The position numbers and the translations under genes were made by a program. This document shows, piece after piece, positions 34,630 through 43,562 of a DNA stretch of 64,000 nucleotides. Source of the DNA: Actinoplanes missouriensis 431 (lineage in GTDB: Bacteria > Actinomycetota > Actinomycetes > Mycobacteriales > Micromonosporaceae); contig NC_017093.1 of assembly GCF_000284295.1 (NCBI RefSeq), positions 744,001 through 808,000 of the forward strand. The letters run 5' to 3'. The notes beneath the pieces were generated by a model. That model had not been told where the DNA came from. It saw only the letters and a list, made by a program, of their open reading frames with translations, and ran no database searches. The stretch's first letter is position 1, and every line of letters begins with the position of its first letter.

Positions 34630-35550
34630 TCAGATACCCCGGCCGCGCTTGTGCAGGGCGGACAGCACGTTCTCCACCTTCACCGCGCCGGTCAGCGCGG
34701 CCAGCGCGATCGCGGTGCGCGGTTCCCGCCAGTTCGCCCGCACCGCCTCCTTGCTGTACCGCCAGGCCTGGCTGCGGTTGCCGGTCGCCGCGGACCAGCA
34801 GGCCAGCTGGCCGTAGACCCGGGCCGCGCCGGGGCGGCACCCGCTGATCTCCGGGTGCCGGCGCATCATCCAGCGCAGTGAGGAGATCTTGGTGGCGTAC
34901 TCGTAGGCGTAGTGCGAGGTCCGGCCCCAGAGCACCTGGACCAGCGGCTCGTCCAGGTGCACGATCGGCGCCCGGCGGGCCGCCCGGAGCAGCAGGTCCC
35001 AGTCCTCGTTCTGGCTGCCCGGCGCGTCCTCGGCGACCAGGCCGACGGCGTCGGTGGCGAGGGCCTCCCGGCGGATCAGGAACGACGACGAGTGCAGCAT
35101 CGCCATCCGGGACCGGGCCAGGTCGTCCACGGTGACCCGTCCCCGGCCGGCCAGCCGTGCCGTGGTCCGTCCCTCGTACTCCACCTCGATCGCGCAGGTG
35201 GCGAACTCCGCGTCCGGGTCGGCGAGCAGGGCGGCGACCTGTCGGCGCAGCTTGTCCGGCAGCCAGCGGTCGTCGTCGTCGCAGAACGCCACCAGTTCGG
35301 TGTCCAGCGCGAGCAGGCCGGTGTTGCGGGCGCCGGCCAGGCCGGAGGTGCGCCAGTTCGTCAGGATCAGCACCGGCACGCCGTCGGCCGAGGTGGAGGC
35401 GAGCAGATAGTCCGGCTCGGTCTGGTCGTAGACCACGACGATCCGGATCTCACCGGGATAGCGCTGCTCGCGGACCGCGGCGATGGCCCGGCGCACCAGC
35501 TCGGGGCGGTTGCGAGTCGGGATGACCACCCCGACGGACGGCCAGTTCAT
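34630..35550 (-). CDS. Family 2 glycosyltransferase
   Basis: A 306-residue GT-A enzyme. VGVVIPTRNRPELVRRAI is the nucleotide-sugar-binding start, GLAGARNTGLLALDTELVAF leads to CDDDDRWLPDKL (DxD metal motif), and APGSQNEDWDLLLRAARRA carries the ED catalytic-base motif. No membrane helix. It adds a sugar to a lipid-linked glycan or similar acceptor; the donor is unknown. Its ATG overlaps the stop of the upstream sulfotransferase (ATGA), so the two probably act on the same glycan. Confidence 0.9.
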   Translation of the reverse strand: MNWPSVGVVIPTRNRPELVRRAIAAVREQRYPGEIRIVVVYDQTEPDYLLASTSADGVPVLILTNWRTSGLAGARNTGLLALDTELVAFCDDDDRWLPDKLRRQVAALLADPDAEFATCAIEVEYEGRTTARLAGRGRVTVDDLARSRMAMLHSSSFLIRREALATDAVGLVAEDAPGSQNEDWDLLLRAARRAPIVHLDEPLVQVLWGRTSHYAYEYATKISSLRWMMRRHPEISGCRPGAARVYGQLACWSAATGNRSQAWRYSKEAVRANWREPRTAIALAALTGAVKVENVLSALHKRGRGI

Positions 35551-36482
35551 CGTGCCTCCGATGCGACGTTGATCGGGTAGCCGTAGGCGTGCAGCAGCGG
35601 GCCGCAGACCGCTCCGACCAGCCGGCGCTGGGAGCGGGGCAGCGCGCGTACCCAGGCGTCGTCGTGGCGCAGCGGGAGCCGGCCCACGGTGAACCGCATC
35701 GGGTTGCCGGCGGCGCTGTGCCCGGTTCGCAGCATCGCGTGGTCGGGACCGAGGAAGTCCAGGTCACCGGGGTGCAGCGGGACGCCGGCGAAGTCGGCCA
35801 GCCGGACCAGGGCGGCTCGCGGGTCGGCGAGGAACTCCTCGTAACGGATCCGGCGCACCGGCACGCCGCGGCGGGCGAGCAGCCCGAACGCGGCGTTGTG
35901 CGCGTTCCAGAGCAGCGCCGAGCGGCCGGGGGAGTAACGGGTCATCTCGTCGGCGCCGTCGGTCTCCGGGCGGGCCACCGTCTTGGTCCACGAGTACGCG
36001 ACCCCGCGCGGGTCCCGCACCACGTGCACCACCCGCAGGTCGACGTCGTCGGCCCAGCGGAGCACGTGCGCCAGGGCGGAGTGCTTGGAGGAGTCGATGA
36101 CGACCCGGGCGCCGGCCACCTCGGCGGCGGCGGAGTAGACCCGGGAGTAGAAGGCGGCGTACTCGCGTACCTCACCGGTTGCCGTCGTCGCGGTGGCGAG
36201 CCGGGGGATGTGCCGGGTCCGCTCGACGGACTCGCGGAGCTCGTGCACCCGGTCCACATCGACGTTGTCCCAGCCGTCGAAGGCACGTTTGCCGACCTGC
36301 TGCCAGAACTCGCAGGCGGAGAACCGGACCCCGCAGCCGCAACGCTCGTCGTCGCGGACGTCGCGCTGCCACAGGTGCACGATCTCGCCCAGCGCGCACA
36401 TCCCGGGCAGTTCGCCGAGGAGACGCTCGACGAGTGTTGTCCCGCTTCGCCCGAGTCCGCCCAGAAATAGCACCTGTGCCAC
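35547..36482 (-). CDS. PAPS-dependent sulfotransferase
   Basis: A 311-residue sulfotransferase. LFLGGLGRSGTTLVERLLGE is the 5'-phosphosulfate-binding loop and VVIDSSKHSALAHVL leads to LRVVHVVRDPRGVAYSW, the 3'-phosphate-binding motif. A Cys cluster (ERCGCGVRFSACEFW) recurs in actinobacterial relatives. It transfers sulfate from PAPS to a hydroxyl, here probably of a glycan because a glycosyltransferase is translationally coupled. The start GTG 36482 is 62 bp from the divergent WecG-type gene. Confidence 0.88.
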   Translation of the reverse strand: MAQVLFLGGLGRSGTTLVERLLGELPGMCALGEIVHLWQRDVRDDERCGCGVRFSACEFWQQVGKRAFDGWDNVDVDRVHELRESVERTRHIPRLATATTATGEVREYAAFYSRVYSAAAEVAGARVVIDSSKHSALAHVLRWADDVDLRVVHVVRDPRGVAYSWTKTVARPETDGADEMTRYSPGRSALLWNAHNAAFGLLARRGVPVRRIRYEEFLADPRAALVRLADFAGVPLHPGDLDFLGPDHAMLRTGHSAAGNPMRFTVGRLPLRHDDAWVRALPRSQRRLVGAVCGPLLHAYGYPINVASEAR

Positions 36483-36544
36483 TTTGGCCCGCCTTCGTTC
36501 GTTTCGCTGTGGTAACGAGTGAAGCAGGCAAAAGGAGGCGTTAG

Positions 36545-37375
36545 GTGTCTATCGAGGCTTTCGACCGCGTACACCTGGACGGAACCGGAATCGACCGGAT
36601 CACCGAGGACGAGGTCGTGGCCGTCGTACGGGACGCCCTCGCGCACGGGCGAGGCGGTCGGATCATCACCCCGAACATCGACATCCTGCGCCGTGCGGCT
36701 GCCGATCCGCGGTCCCGCCGCCATCTCGACGACGCCGATCTGATCGTGGCGGACGGCATGCCGCTCGTCTGGGCGAGCCGGCTCGGCGGCGCCCCGCTGC
36801 CCGAACGGGTGGCCGGCAGCAGCCTGATCTGGTCACTCTCACGGGGTCTCGGCCGGGACGGCCGGTCGGTCTTCGTGATCGGCGGGGCGCCGGCCACCGA
36901 GGATCGCCCGGCCGGCGCGGTCCGGGCCGCGGCCCGGCTCCAGGCGGAGGCGCCCGGCCTGCGGATCGCCGGCGCGGTCAGCCCGGAGTTCGGTTTCGAG
37001 CGGCGCGAGGCACGGTACGCCCGTTTCCGTGCCGAGGTGATCGAGGCGGTTCCCGATCTGGTCTTCGTCGGGCTCGGTTTCCCCAAGCAGGAGCTGGTGA
37101 TCGAGCGGCTTCGCAGGCACCTGCCGTCGGCCTGGTTCATCGGCTGCGGCGCCGCGGTGAACTTCGTGGCCGGCGACGTGCACCGGGCTCCGCGCTGGAT
37201 GCAGCGCACCGGCCTGGAGTGGGCACACCGCCTCGGCGTCGAGCCGCGCCGCCTGGCCGGCCGGTACCTGAGGCACGACGCCCCTTACGCCCTGCGGCTG
37301 CTGGCCCGAGCCCCGCGCGGCGCCCGCGAGAGGCCCACCGTCACGCCCGCGAAAAGCCCGGCGTCCCGCCGGTGA
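36545..37375 (+). CDS. WecG/TagA/CpsF family glycosyltransferase
   Basis: A 276-residue GT26 enzyme. RIITPNIDILRRAAADP (conserved Thr-x-Asn with catalytic Asp), ADLIVADGMPLVWASRLGG, ERVAGSSLIW, VFVGLGFPKQELVI and WFIGCGAAVNFVAGD are the family signatures in order. These enzymes add the second sugar (often ManNAc/ManNAcA or a UDP-hexose) to undecaprenyl-PP-linked sugars in teichoic acid, enterobacterial antigen or EPS synthesis. AAAGGAGG lies six bases before GTG 36545. It diverges from the sulfotransferase gene. Confidence 0.9.
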   Translation: MSIEAFDRVHLDGTGIDRITEDEVVAVVRDALAHGRGGRIITPNIDILRRAAADPRSRRHLDDADLIVADGMPLVWASRLGGAPLPERVAGSSLIWSLSRGLGRDGRSVFVIGGAPATEDRPAGAVRAAARLQAEAPGLRIAGAVSPEFGFERREARYARFRAEVIEAVPDLVFVGLGFPKQELVIERLRRHLPSAWFIGCGAAVNFVAGDVHRAPRWMQRTGLEWAHRLGVEPRRLAGRYLRHDAPYALRLLARAPRGARERPTVTPAKSPASRR

Positions 37376-37451
37376 CAAGCCCGCAGTCACGGTCATGCCC
37401 GTGAAAGCCCGGCGTCCCCCGCCCGTGAGAGGGCCCGCTCGGCAGGGCGCG

Positions 37452-37515
37452 GCATCGCGGCGTGAGGCGGCGCGGCGCAGCGTGCATCGCGGCGTGAGGC
37501 GGCTCGGCACAGCGC
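37452..37515. repeat. Two tandem 32-bp copies downstream of the WecG-type gene
   Basis: GCATCGCGGCGTGAGGCGGC begins at 37452 and again at 37484, giving two 32-bp units with two substitutions near their ends. Just upstream (about 37350 and 37406) a shorter direct repeat GAAAAGCCCGGCGTCCC / GAAAGCCCGGCGTCCC occurs. The 181-bp gap holds no gene. Confidence 0.7.
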
Positions 37516-37556
37516 GGCGCCGCGTCGTGGGCGGCCACGCGCGGCCCGGAACCGAA

Positions 37557-38096
37557 TCACCCCGGGCCGCGCACGCCCCGTCTCGCGCGGCCGCGGGGGA
37601 GCCCCCGGAAACCCGTGCAGCGGCGGGCCGCCCGGACCGCCGCCACCCCGATCGTCGGCTGCGGCCAGTCGCCCTCGACATAGCCGCTCTGCCAGGGGAA
37701 ACGGCCCTCCGGGTCGGGCCAGACCAGCTGGCGCAGCACGACCTGCTCCTCGCCGTAGCGATACAGCGCGGCGCCGGGGAAGACCTCGTCGGTCGGCCCG
37801 CCGGCCACGACCATCAAATCGTGACCGGCGACCAGGCCGGCGACCCGCTGGCCGTGACGCAGCCGCAGGCCCTCGTGCCGGATCCGGGCGGCCGCCTCGT
37901 TCAGCAGCGCGCCGGTGAGGTCGAGCGGAACCCCGGCGACGGCCACCTCGGGATGCCCGCACTCGGTGAGGCCCACCGTGTAGCCGAACGGCACCGCACC
38001 GGGCGGGTCGTCGTCGGCCGGCTCGACGTGGACGACGGTCCACCCGTATTTGTCGATCAGCCTGCTCTGCTCGTCGAAGAACTCGTCGAGGTCCAT
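37557..38096 (-). CDS. DUF4262 domain protein
   Basis: A 179-residue soluble protein with the DUF4262 pattern: GWTVVHVEPADD, then PFGYTVGLTECGHPEVAVAG near the start, RVAGLVAGHDLMVVAG in the middle and VLRQLVWPDPEGRFPWQSGY near the end. The family has no known activity. The start MDLDEFFDEQSRL (ATG 38096) fits family length. A GTG at 38135 overlaps the stop of the GH26-like gene (TAGTG) and would add 13 residues, so translational coupling to that gene is possible. The C-terminal tail is Arg/Gly-rich and probably disordered. Confidence 0.82.
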   Translation of the reverse strand: MDLDEFFDEQSRLIDKYGWTVVHVEPADDDPPGAVPFGYTVGLTECGHPEVAVAGVPLDLTGALLNEAAARIRHEGLRLRHGQRVAGLVAGHDLMVVAGGPTDEVFPGAALYRYGEEQVVLRQLVWPDPEGRFPWQSGYVEGDWPQPTIGVAAVRAARRCTGFRGLPRGRARRGVRGPG

Positions 38097-38134
38097 GAGA
38101 ACATCTTGGAACAGGTGTACGACACTTTTTGCCA

Positions 38135-39130
38135 CTACGGATTGAAGTACGGGTCTTTCACCATGGTGTGGAAGGCCGCGAACGCCGGCTCGTCACCCAT
38201 CAGCTGAAAATGCTGGTTGGGCTTGTTCCGGTCCGGGTTCGACTCGAAGTACGCCACCGCCTTGATCTGCGGGTTCGCCTTGAAGGTCCGCTCGGCGTCG
38301 CGCAGCCAGTCGGCCCGGCCGGCCGACCCCCACACCTTCGCCACCCCGAACTCGCCGATCACGATCGGTTTCGGCCGCTGGGCGGCCCAGTCCAGGAACG
38401 GGCCCATCAGCTCCCCGATCGGCTGGAACTGCGCGCCGGCGTACACGTCCACGCAGGTCCAGTCCACCTGGTCGTCGCCGGGGTAGAAGTCCGGCGCGTC
38501 GCCCCGGACGAACCCCTCGGCGGTCGGGCACCACACCCAGGAGACGTTCTCGGTGCGCTCCTGCCGGAAGATGTTCCGGACGTACTTCCAGGCGTCGATG
38601 TAGTCGGCGCCCGACCACATGGTGGCCCGCAGGTTCGGCCGGTCCATCTCCCAGCGCATCCGCAGCATCACCGGCTTCTTGATCCGGCGGATCGCGCGGG
38701 CCTGCTTACGGATCAGCTTGTCGTGGTCGCCGGCCAGGATCGACCGGTTGTCCCCGGTGGCCCAGCTGATCATCAGGTTCGCGTCCTGGGCCAGGAACTC
38801 CTTGTCCGAGGCGGTGCCCATCATCTGGTCGAAGCGGCGGTACGTGTTGATGAAGTCGAGTCGCCGGCCCAGTGACTGCTCCAAGCCGCCGACCGCCGCG
38901 ATCCGGCCGACGTGGGTGAGCTCGTCCGGCTTGATCCACGCGCCGAGGTATGCGCCCTGTTCCGGCGGCCGGAACGGCCCCGCCTGGAACGGGCCGGGGT
39001 TGACCGCGACCGCCCGGGGAGCCCGGGACAGGTCGGGCGACGGTTCCGGAGCGGGTTCCTTGCGGTCGTCCCGGGAGCAGCCGGCCAGCAGCAACAGCAG
39101 CACCACGGCGGTGGTGGCGACCCTACGCAT
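38135..39130 (-). CDS. GH26-like secreted lipoprotein glycoside hydrolase
   Basis: A 331-residue protein. The signal peptide ends in a lipobox (LLLLLAGCSRDD), so it is anchored outside the membrane. The (beta/alpha)8 domain shows YLGAWIKPDELTHVG, VMLRMRWEMDRP (predicted acid/base Glu), VSWVWCPTAEGF, VDWTCVDVYAG and KPIVIGEFGVAKV (predicted nucleophile Glu), a GH26 (beta-mannanase-like) arrangement. It probably trims or processes the glycan made by the surrounding genes. Its start overlaps the methyltransferase stop by 8 bp. A related protein lies at 48405-49721. Confidence 0.85.
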   Translation of the reverse strand: MRRVATTAVVLLLLLAGCSRDDRKEPAPEPSPDLSRAPRAVAVNPGPFQAGPFRPPEQGAYLGAWIKPDELTHVGRIAAVGGLEQSLGRRLDFINTYRRFDQMMGTASDKEFLAQDANLMISWATGDNRSILAGDHDKLIRKQARAIRRIKKPVMLRMRWEMDRPNLRATMWSGADYIDAWKYVRNIFRQERTENVSWVWCPTAEGFVRGDAPDFYPGDDQVDWTCVDVYAGAQFQPIGELMGPFLDWAAQRPKPIVIGEFGVAKVWGSAGRADWLRDAERTFKANPQIKAVAYFESNPDRNKPNQHFQLMGDEPAFAAFHTMVKDPYFNP

Positions 39131-39857
39131 GGACCCGCCGCGCCGTGTAGAGGACGTTCACCGCGTACCCGTCGATGCCCGGCAGGTGCCGTGCGGTGGC
39201 GTCGGCGATCCGGGCCAGCCGCCGGTCGTGCAGCGAGGGGGTGAGCATCGAGAAGCCCCGGCGCTCGACGATCTCGAAGCCGTGCCGGGCGAGCAGCCGT
39301 TCCACCTGCTCGTGGGAGAGCTCGGCGAACCAGCGCTCGCCGTCGTGCCGCCGGGCGCGCAGGTGCCGCAGCGACCCGGCGTTGCCGTGGTTCTCCACGA
39401 CCAGCAGCCCGGAACCCCGGTGCGGCAGCGCCTTGGCGGCGAAGGCGAGGGCGCGGTCGCGTACCCCCTCGTTGACGTTGAGAAGCAGCCGGAAGATGGT
39501 GACCAGGGCCGGGAAGCCGGCCGGCACCGGGGTGGGCACCGGGCCGTCCATCGGGACCTGGTGCCAGTACGCGCGGGAGCCCACGTCCGCCGCTTTGGAC
39601 ATCATCTCGGCCGACGTGTCGTACCCGTGCGCCTCCCGGACCAGGCCGTGCAGTGCCCGGACCGCCCGGCCGGTGCCGCAGGCGAAGTCGTGGTGCACCG
39701 GCGGGTGCTCGGGGAACTCGCGGCGCACCAGCGTCCGCAGGTAACTCCGCTGCCGTTCGTTGATCCGTGACGCGTAACTGTCCGGGGCGTAGGTGACGGT
39801 CTCGTACTTCTCGACCGCGTCGGTGTCCCGGAACACCTGTGTGTAATCGCTGGTCAA
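39123..39857 (-). CDS. SAM-dependent methyltransferase
   Basis: A 244-residue class I methyltransferase. VHHDFACGTGRAVRALHGLV is motif I (GxGxG-like), HGYDTSAEMMSKAADVG motif II, VTIFRLLLNVNEGVRDRALA the post-II region and SGLLVVENHGNAGSL the later strand. No membrane segments. The start is TTG 39857 with GGAGGAG immediately upstream and a TTGA overlap with the flippase stop, so it is coupled to the flippase gene. It probably methylates a sugar of the exported glycan; the substrate is inferred from context only. Confidence 0.85.
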   Translation of the reverse strand: MTSDYTQVFRDTDAVEKYETVTYAPDSYASRINERQRSYLRTLVRREFPEHPPVHHDFACGTGRAVRALHGLVREAHGYDTSAEMMSKAADVGSRAYWHQVPMDGPVPTPVPAGFPALVTIFRLLLNVNEGVRDRALAFAAKALPHRGSGLLVVENHGNAGSLRHLRARRHDGERWFAELSHEQVERLLARHGFEIVERRGFSMLTPSLHDRRLARIADATARHLPGIDGYAVNVLYTARRVHA

Positions 39858-41413
39858 CTCTCCTCCAATTGAGATCGTCGGGCGAAGGCAGCGAGGCCCA
39901 GCTCGCGGCGGAGCAGCCAGGCGCCCGCGCAGTAGGCCGGCACGGCGACGGCCAGCGCCGGCAGGAGCCCGGTCAGGGCGCCGGCCACCGCGGGCAGCAG
40001 CCCGAAACAGCCGAGCGAGAGCAGCGCGGCGGCGCGCGTGCCGGTTCCGAAGGGGTGCAGCCCGGTGCTGCGGTAGACCTGCGCGAGCGGCAGCAGGTTG
40101 TTCACGACCACCGCGCAGGCCAGTCCGGCGGCGGCGCCGAGCGCTCCGGCGCGGGGGATCAGCAGCAGGTCGAGGCCGATCATCACGGCCAGGGCGGCCA
40201 GCACGTTGCCCAGGTTCAGCGAGGTCCGGCCGGCCATCGCGAGAACCATGTCGACCATGCCGCAGCCGGTCGCGACGAGCATCGCGGCGGCCAGCACCAG
40301 CACCACCGGCCGGCCCGCGGCGTAGTCGTCGCCGAAGATTCGCAGGTAGTAGGGCGCGCATGCGATCACCAGCAGGTTGATCGGCCAGGTCACGAGCACG
40401 AGCCAGCCGGTCGCGGTCTGGTAGAGCCGGTTCGCCGCCTGCCGGTCGCCGGTGCTCAGCGCCTCGGCGAGCCGCGGCTGCACCGACTGGGAGAGTCCCT
40501 GGTTGGCGAACTGGATCAGCACCACGAACCGGCCGGCCACCGCGTAGATCGCGGCCGGCGCGAGGCCGCCGAGGGCGGCCACCAGCAGCACGTCGACCCG
40601 CTGCAGCGCAAGCTGGGCGACTGCGGCGACCGCGCGGGGACCGGTGAAGATCCAGAAATCGCGGCGCAGGCGCCGTCGTTCGGCACGCTCGGCGGTGGGT
40701 CCGGCCGGGCGATTGCCGGTGTACGCCCGACGCGCCGCCCACCCCGCCAGGATCGCGACCGGCAGGTAGGGCGCGGCCCAGGCCAGCGCGAACATCGGAA
40801 GCGACGCGGTGACCCAGAGGGTCGCCACTCCGGCCGCGCTCACCGCCAGCAGTTGCAATACGCTGCGCAGCACCCGGTCCAGCAGCACGGTCGGCCGCAT
40901 GATGCGGTATCCCCGGGTGACCGTCAGCAGCACGTCGGTCAGCGCCTGCAACGGCAGGAAGACGGCGAGAACCCGCAGGCCCGCGGTGTGCCCGGCGGCG
41001 ATGTGCGGCGACTCGGTGGCGGTGAGGCGCGCGATCTCCGGTGCGGCGAGCCACATCGCCCCGGCCAGCACCAGCGAGAACCCGGCGACCGGCGGGATGC
41101 CGGTCCGCAGGCAGGCGCCGAGCAGGTGGCTGCGGCCGGTCGCGCGCAGCCGGGCCGGCCAGTACACCAGGCCGGTGTGGGTGCCCAGCTTGGCCAGGCC
41201 GCCGGCCAGCACGAACGCCGCGGTGGCGGCGAAGAACGCGCCCGCCTCCTCCGCTCCGAGGGTGCGCGCGACGATCCAGGTGACCAGCACGCCGGTGCCG
41301 CCGGCCAGCGCCGACCCGGCCATGTTCGCCAGCCCGCCGCGCGCCGCGCCCCGCGCCGCCCGATCAGGATCGTCCGGAGAAGAGGGCCGGGCGGGTAGGA
41401 GAGGAGCCGTCAC
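39854..41413 (-). CDS. Polysaccharide flippase (Wzx/MOP superfamily)
   Basis: A 519-residue membrane protein with about 13-14 helices, starting after a short basic N-terminus with GGLANMAGSALAGGTGVLVT and WIVARTLGAEEAGAFFA, the typical first helices of Wzx-type lipid-linked oligosaccharide flippases. Later, VAGRFVVLIQFANQGLSQSV and QPRLAEALSTGD match the conserved mid-region. It should move undecaprenyl-linked repeat units across the membrane. GTG 41413 overlaps the sulfotransferase stop (GTGA). Confidence 0.88.
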   Translation of the reverse strand: MTAPLLPARPSSPDDPDRAARGAARGGLANMAGSALAGGTGVLVTWIVARTLGAEEAGAFFAATAAFVLAGGLAKLGTHTGLVYWPARLRATGRSHLLGACLRTGIPPVAGFSLVLAGAMWLAAPEIARLTATESPHIAAGHTAGLRVLAVFLPLQALTDVLLTVTRGYRIMRPTVLLDRVLRSVLQLLAVSAAGVATLWVTASLPMFALAWAAPYLPVAILAGWAARRAYTGNRPAGPTAERAERRRLRRDFWIFTGPRAVAAVAQLALQRVDVLLVAALGGLAPAAIYAVAGRFVVLIQFANQGLSQSVQPRLAEALSTGDRQAANRLYQTATGWLVLVTWPINLLVIACAPYYLRIFGDDYAAGRPVVLVLAAAMLVATGCGMVDMVLAMAGRTSLNLGNVLAALAVMIGLDLLLIPRAGALGAAAGLACAVVVNNLLPLAQVYRSTGLHPFGTGTRAAALLSLGCFGLLPAVAGALTGLLPALAVAVPAYCAGAWLLRRELGLAAFARRSQLEES

Positions 41414-42288
41414 GCCCGGCGCCAGATCGGGGTGCGCCCGAGCCAGCCGGCCAGCGCCTCGTCGTGCGACTGGTAGTAGGCCCGCAGGTCCCGGCGCAGG
41501 CCCGGATCCATGTCGCCGGCCCGGGGACGGGCGTTGTGCTGCTCGAACGCCGGCCGTTCCAGGTCGGTGGGCAGTCCCAGGAACGCGCAGATCTCGTCGT
41601 AGACCGGTTCCGGCTCGGTGAAGAACCGCTCGCTCTCCACGACGTGGATGCGCTCCCGGCCGACGTGCTGGGCCATCACGCTCAGGTAGCGGGCGTACTC
41701 GCCGCGGGCCCGGTACGCGTGGTGCTGGTGGGCGAAGCTGTAGTAGCTGGGGTCGATCGCCAGCCGCTCCTCCTGGCGGTGCAGCCGGGCCGGCTCCAGG
41801 GCCAGCGCCGCCCCGAAGTCACGCTCCGACTCGAAGGCCCGGGCCACCTCGTGATGATGCTGCGAGTACGCGCGCTCCACCGGATCCCGGACCAGCACCA
41901 CGAGCCGCGCGTACGGCAGATCACGGGCGATCCGGGCGGCCGCCTGCGGGTGGTACATGTAGTACGGGCTGGATTCGAAGGTGCGGGCCGGCACCCCGTA
42001 CCGTTCGGCGATCTTCTCGGCGCTGCGCAGCAGCGGGAAATGCGCGCGGTACCAGTCGAGCCCTCGGTGATAGTCGGTGTCGAAGTAGTGCACGCCCTTG
42101 TGCAGCACCGCCTTGAGCACCACCGGGTGCGCGGCCAGGGCGCGGTACAGCGAGGTGGTGCCGCACCGCTGACCACCGCAGATCAGGAACGACGGCAGCA
42201 TCCGGTTCTCCGCCGTGAGCCGTCCGATCGAGCGGGAGCCCAGGTGCACCACCCGCTTCACCGGTGCGGGCAGGTTACGTACGTCCAT
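41410..42288 (-). CDS. PAPS-dependent sulfotransferase (Sulfotransfer_1 type)
   Basis: A 292-residue sulfotransferase of the heparan/NodH-like type. PSFLICGGQRCGTTSLYRAL is the 5'-PSB loop, GVHYFDTDYHRGLDWYRAHF the region after it, and YARLVVLVRDPVERAYSQHH the 3'-phosphate-binding motif. Length and motifs are those of carbohydrate sulfotransferases. The ATG at 42288 is preferred because the upstream gene stops at 42294. The downstream flippase gene overlaps it, so sulfation probably belongs to the exported glycan. Confidence 0.9.
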   Translation of the reverse strand: MDVRNLPAPVKRVVHLGSRSIGRLTAENRMLPSFLICGGQRCGTTSLYRALAAHPVVLKAVLHKGVHYFDTDYHRGLDWYRAHFPLLRSAEKIAERYGVPARTFESSPYYMYHPQAAARIARDLPYARLVVLVRDPVERAYSQHHHEVARAFESERDFGAALALEPARLHRQEERLAIDPSYYSFAHQHHAYRARGEYARYLSVMAQHVGRERIHVVESERFFTEPEPVYDEICAFLGLPTDLERPAFEQHNARPRAGDMDPGLRRDLRAYYQSHDEALAGWLGRTPIWRRA

Positions 42289-42293
42289 GGTGT

Positions 42294-43562
42294 CTAGAGC
42301 TCCTCTACGCGGCGGATCAGCACCGGCAGCAGCCACGTGCCGAGCACGCCGAGCCGCGCGCCGGCCTCCGCCTGCCGGTCGGTCAGGTAACGGACGGCCA
42401 GGTCGACGAGGTAGAGCAGCGCGGTGATCTCCCGGGACACCGGCGCGACGCCGAACGGGGCCAGCAACTCGTCGCTGCGGCGTACGGTCGCCTCGACCGC
42501 GGCCCGGGCGTCCCCGGTGGACTGGATGCGTTTCTGCAGCTCGTGGTGGACCGCGTCGAAGCCGAGCGGCACCCCGGTGGCGAACCGTTCCCAGTCCCAG
42601 ACCAGCAGCGCGTGCTCGAGACTCGCCATGTTCCAGGGGGCCCAGTCGCCGTGCCAGGCGCCGTACCGCAGCGTGGTGTCACCGGAGTGGGCGGCGAGCA
42701 CACCGACCGCGGCCGCCAGCCCGGCGCCCTCCGGCCGGTCGGCCACCGCGGCGAGCCGTTCCTGCAGCTGCTGCCAGTACCGGCTGCCGGTCAGCGGCCC
42801 CGAGGTGACACCCTGGCAGCCCGCCACCTCGACCATCGCCGCGGTCAGCCGCCGCTCGCTGAGCGGTGCCCGGGGCAGCCAGACCGGCAGCGCCGACTGG
42901 ATGAGAACCTGCAGGCCACGCCACTGCCCGGCGTGCAGCACCCGGGGCACGGCCACCTTGGTCAGCCCGCCGGCACCGAGCCGCTGCAGCGCCGCGGTCT
43001 CCGCACCGACCAGGCTCCTGGTCAGCGGGCCGGTGCCCAGCTTGCCGAACGCGAACGTCTCGCCCTCGGTGGTGAGCAGCTGCAACACCGGTTTGCGGTT
43101 GGCCCGCGCCGGGCCGATGTGGATGCTGACCGCGAGGTCGCGGCGCAGCGCGTCGCTCAGGTATCCGTCGATGCCCGCCGACGCCGGGCCGGTGACCCGG
43201 ATCCGGTCGCGGAACAGCAGGCCGGTGGCACGGGTGTGCACGGCGGCCACCACGGCGTCGCGCTTGAGCCGGGCCAGGCGGGACTGGGGTTCGGCGTACC
43301 TGCGGACCGCCGCGGCCGCGACCGCCGGGTTCAGCGAGGGCACGAGCAGCCGGGGCCGCCGCGCATTCGGGACCACCAGGTATTCGGCGATCACCGGCAC
43401 CCCCGGGTTCTTCATGGGTTTTCCCCCGCGGGAAGGCAGAGCTCCGCCCTCGGTGTCGCACGGTGGCGGATAGAGCAGCCCGAGAACCTCGTTCAGGTAC
43501 TGGGTCCGCAGCATCGCGTCGTCGGCGGTCAGTTCCGCCGGCGCCGTCCTCACGGGACTCAT
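42294..43562 (-). CDS. Aminoglycoside-phosphotransferase-fold protein of the EPS locus
   Basis: A 422-residue soluble protein. The C-terminal half has a kinase-like catalytic loop, YGAWHGDWAPWNM, followed by LLVWDWERFATGVPLGFDAV, with the Asp and Asn of APH/choline-kinase folds. The N-terminal half contains LQLLTTEGETFAFGKLGTGP, a likely ATP-binding beta hairpin with Lys. The substrate is unknown. Such proteins are common next to O-antigen-ligase genes in actinobacteria and could phosphorylate a sugar or lipid intermediate. The ATG at 43560-43562 overlaps the upstream ligase-like stop (ATGA). Confidence 0.78.
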   Translation of the reverse strand: MSPVRTAPAELTADDAMLRTQYLNEVLGLLYPPPCDTEGGALPSRGGKPMKNPGVPVIAEYLVVPNARRPRLLVPSLNPAVAAAAVRRYAEPQSRLARLKRDAVVAAVHTRATGLLFRDRIRVTGPASAGIDGYLSDALRRDLAVSIHIGPARANRKPVLQLLTTEGETFAFGKLGTGPLTRSLVGAETAALQRLGAGGLTKVAVPRVLHAGQWRGLQVLIQSALPVWLPRAPLSERRLTAAMVEVAGCQGVTSGPLTGSRYWQQLQERLAAVADRPEGAGLAAAVGVLAAHSGDTTLRYGAWHGDWAPWNMASLEHALLVWDWERFATGVPLGFDAVHHELQKRIQSTGDARAAVEATVRRSDELLAPFGVAPVSREITALLYLVDLAVRYLTDRQAEAGARLGVLGTWLLPVLIRRVEEL

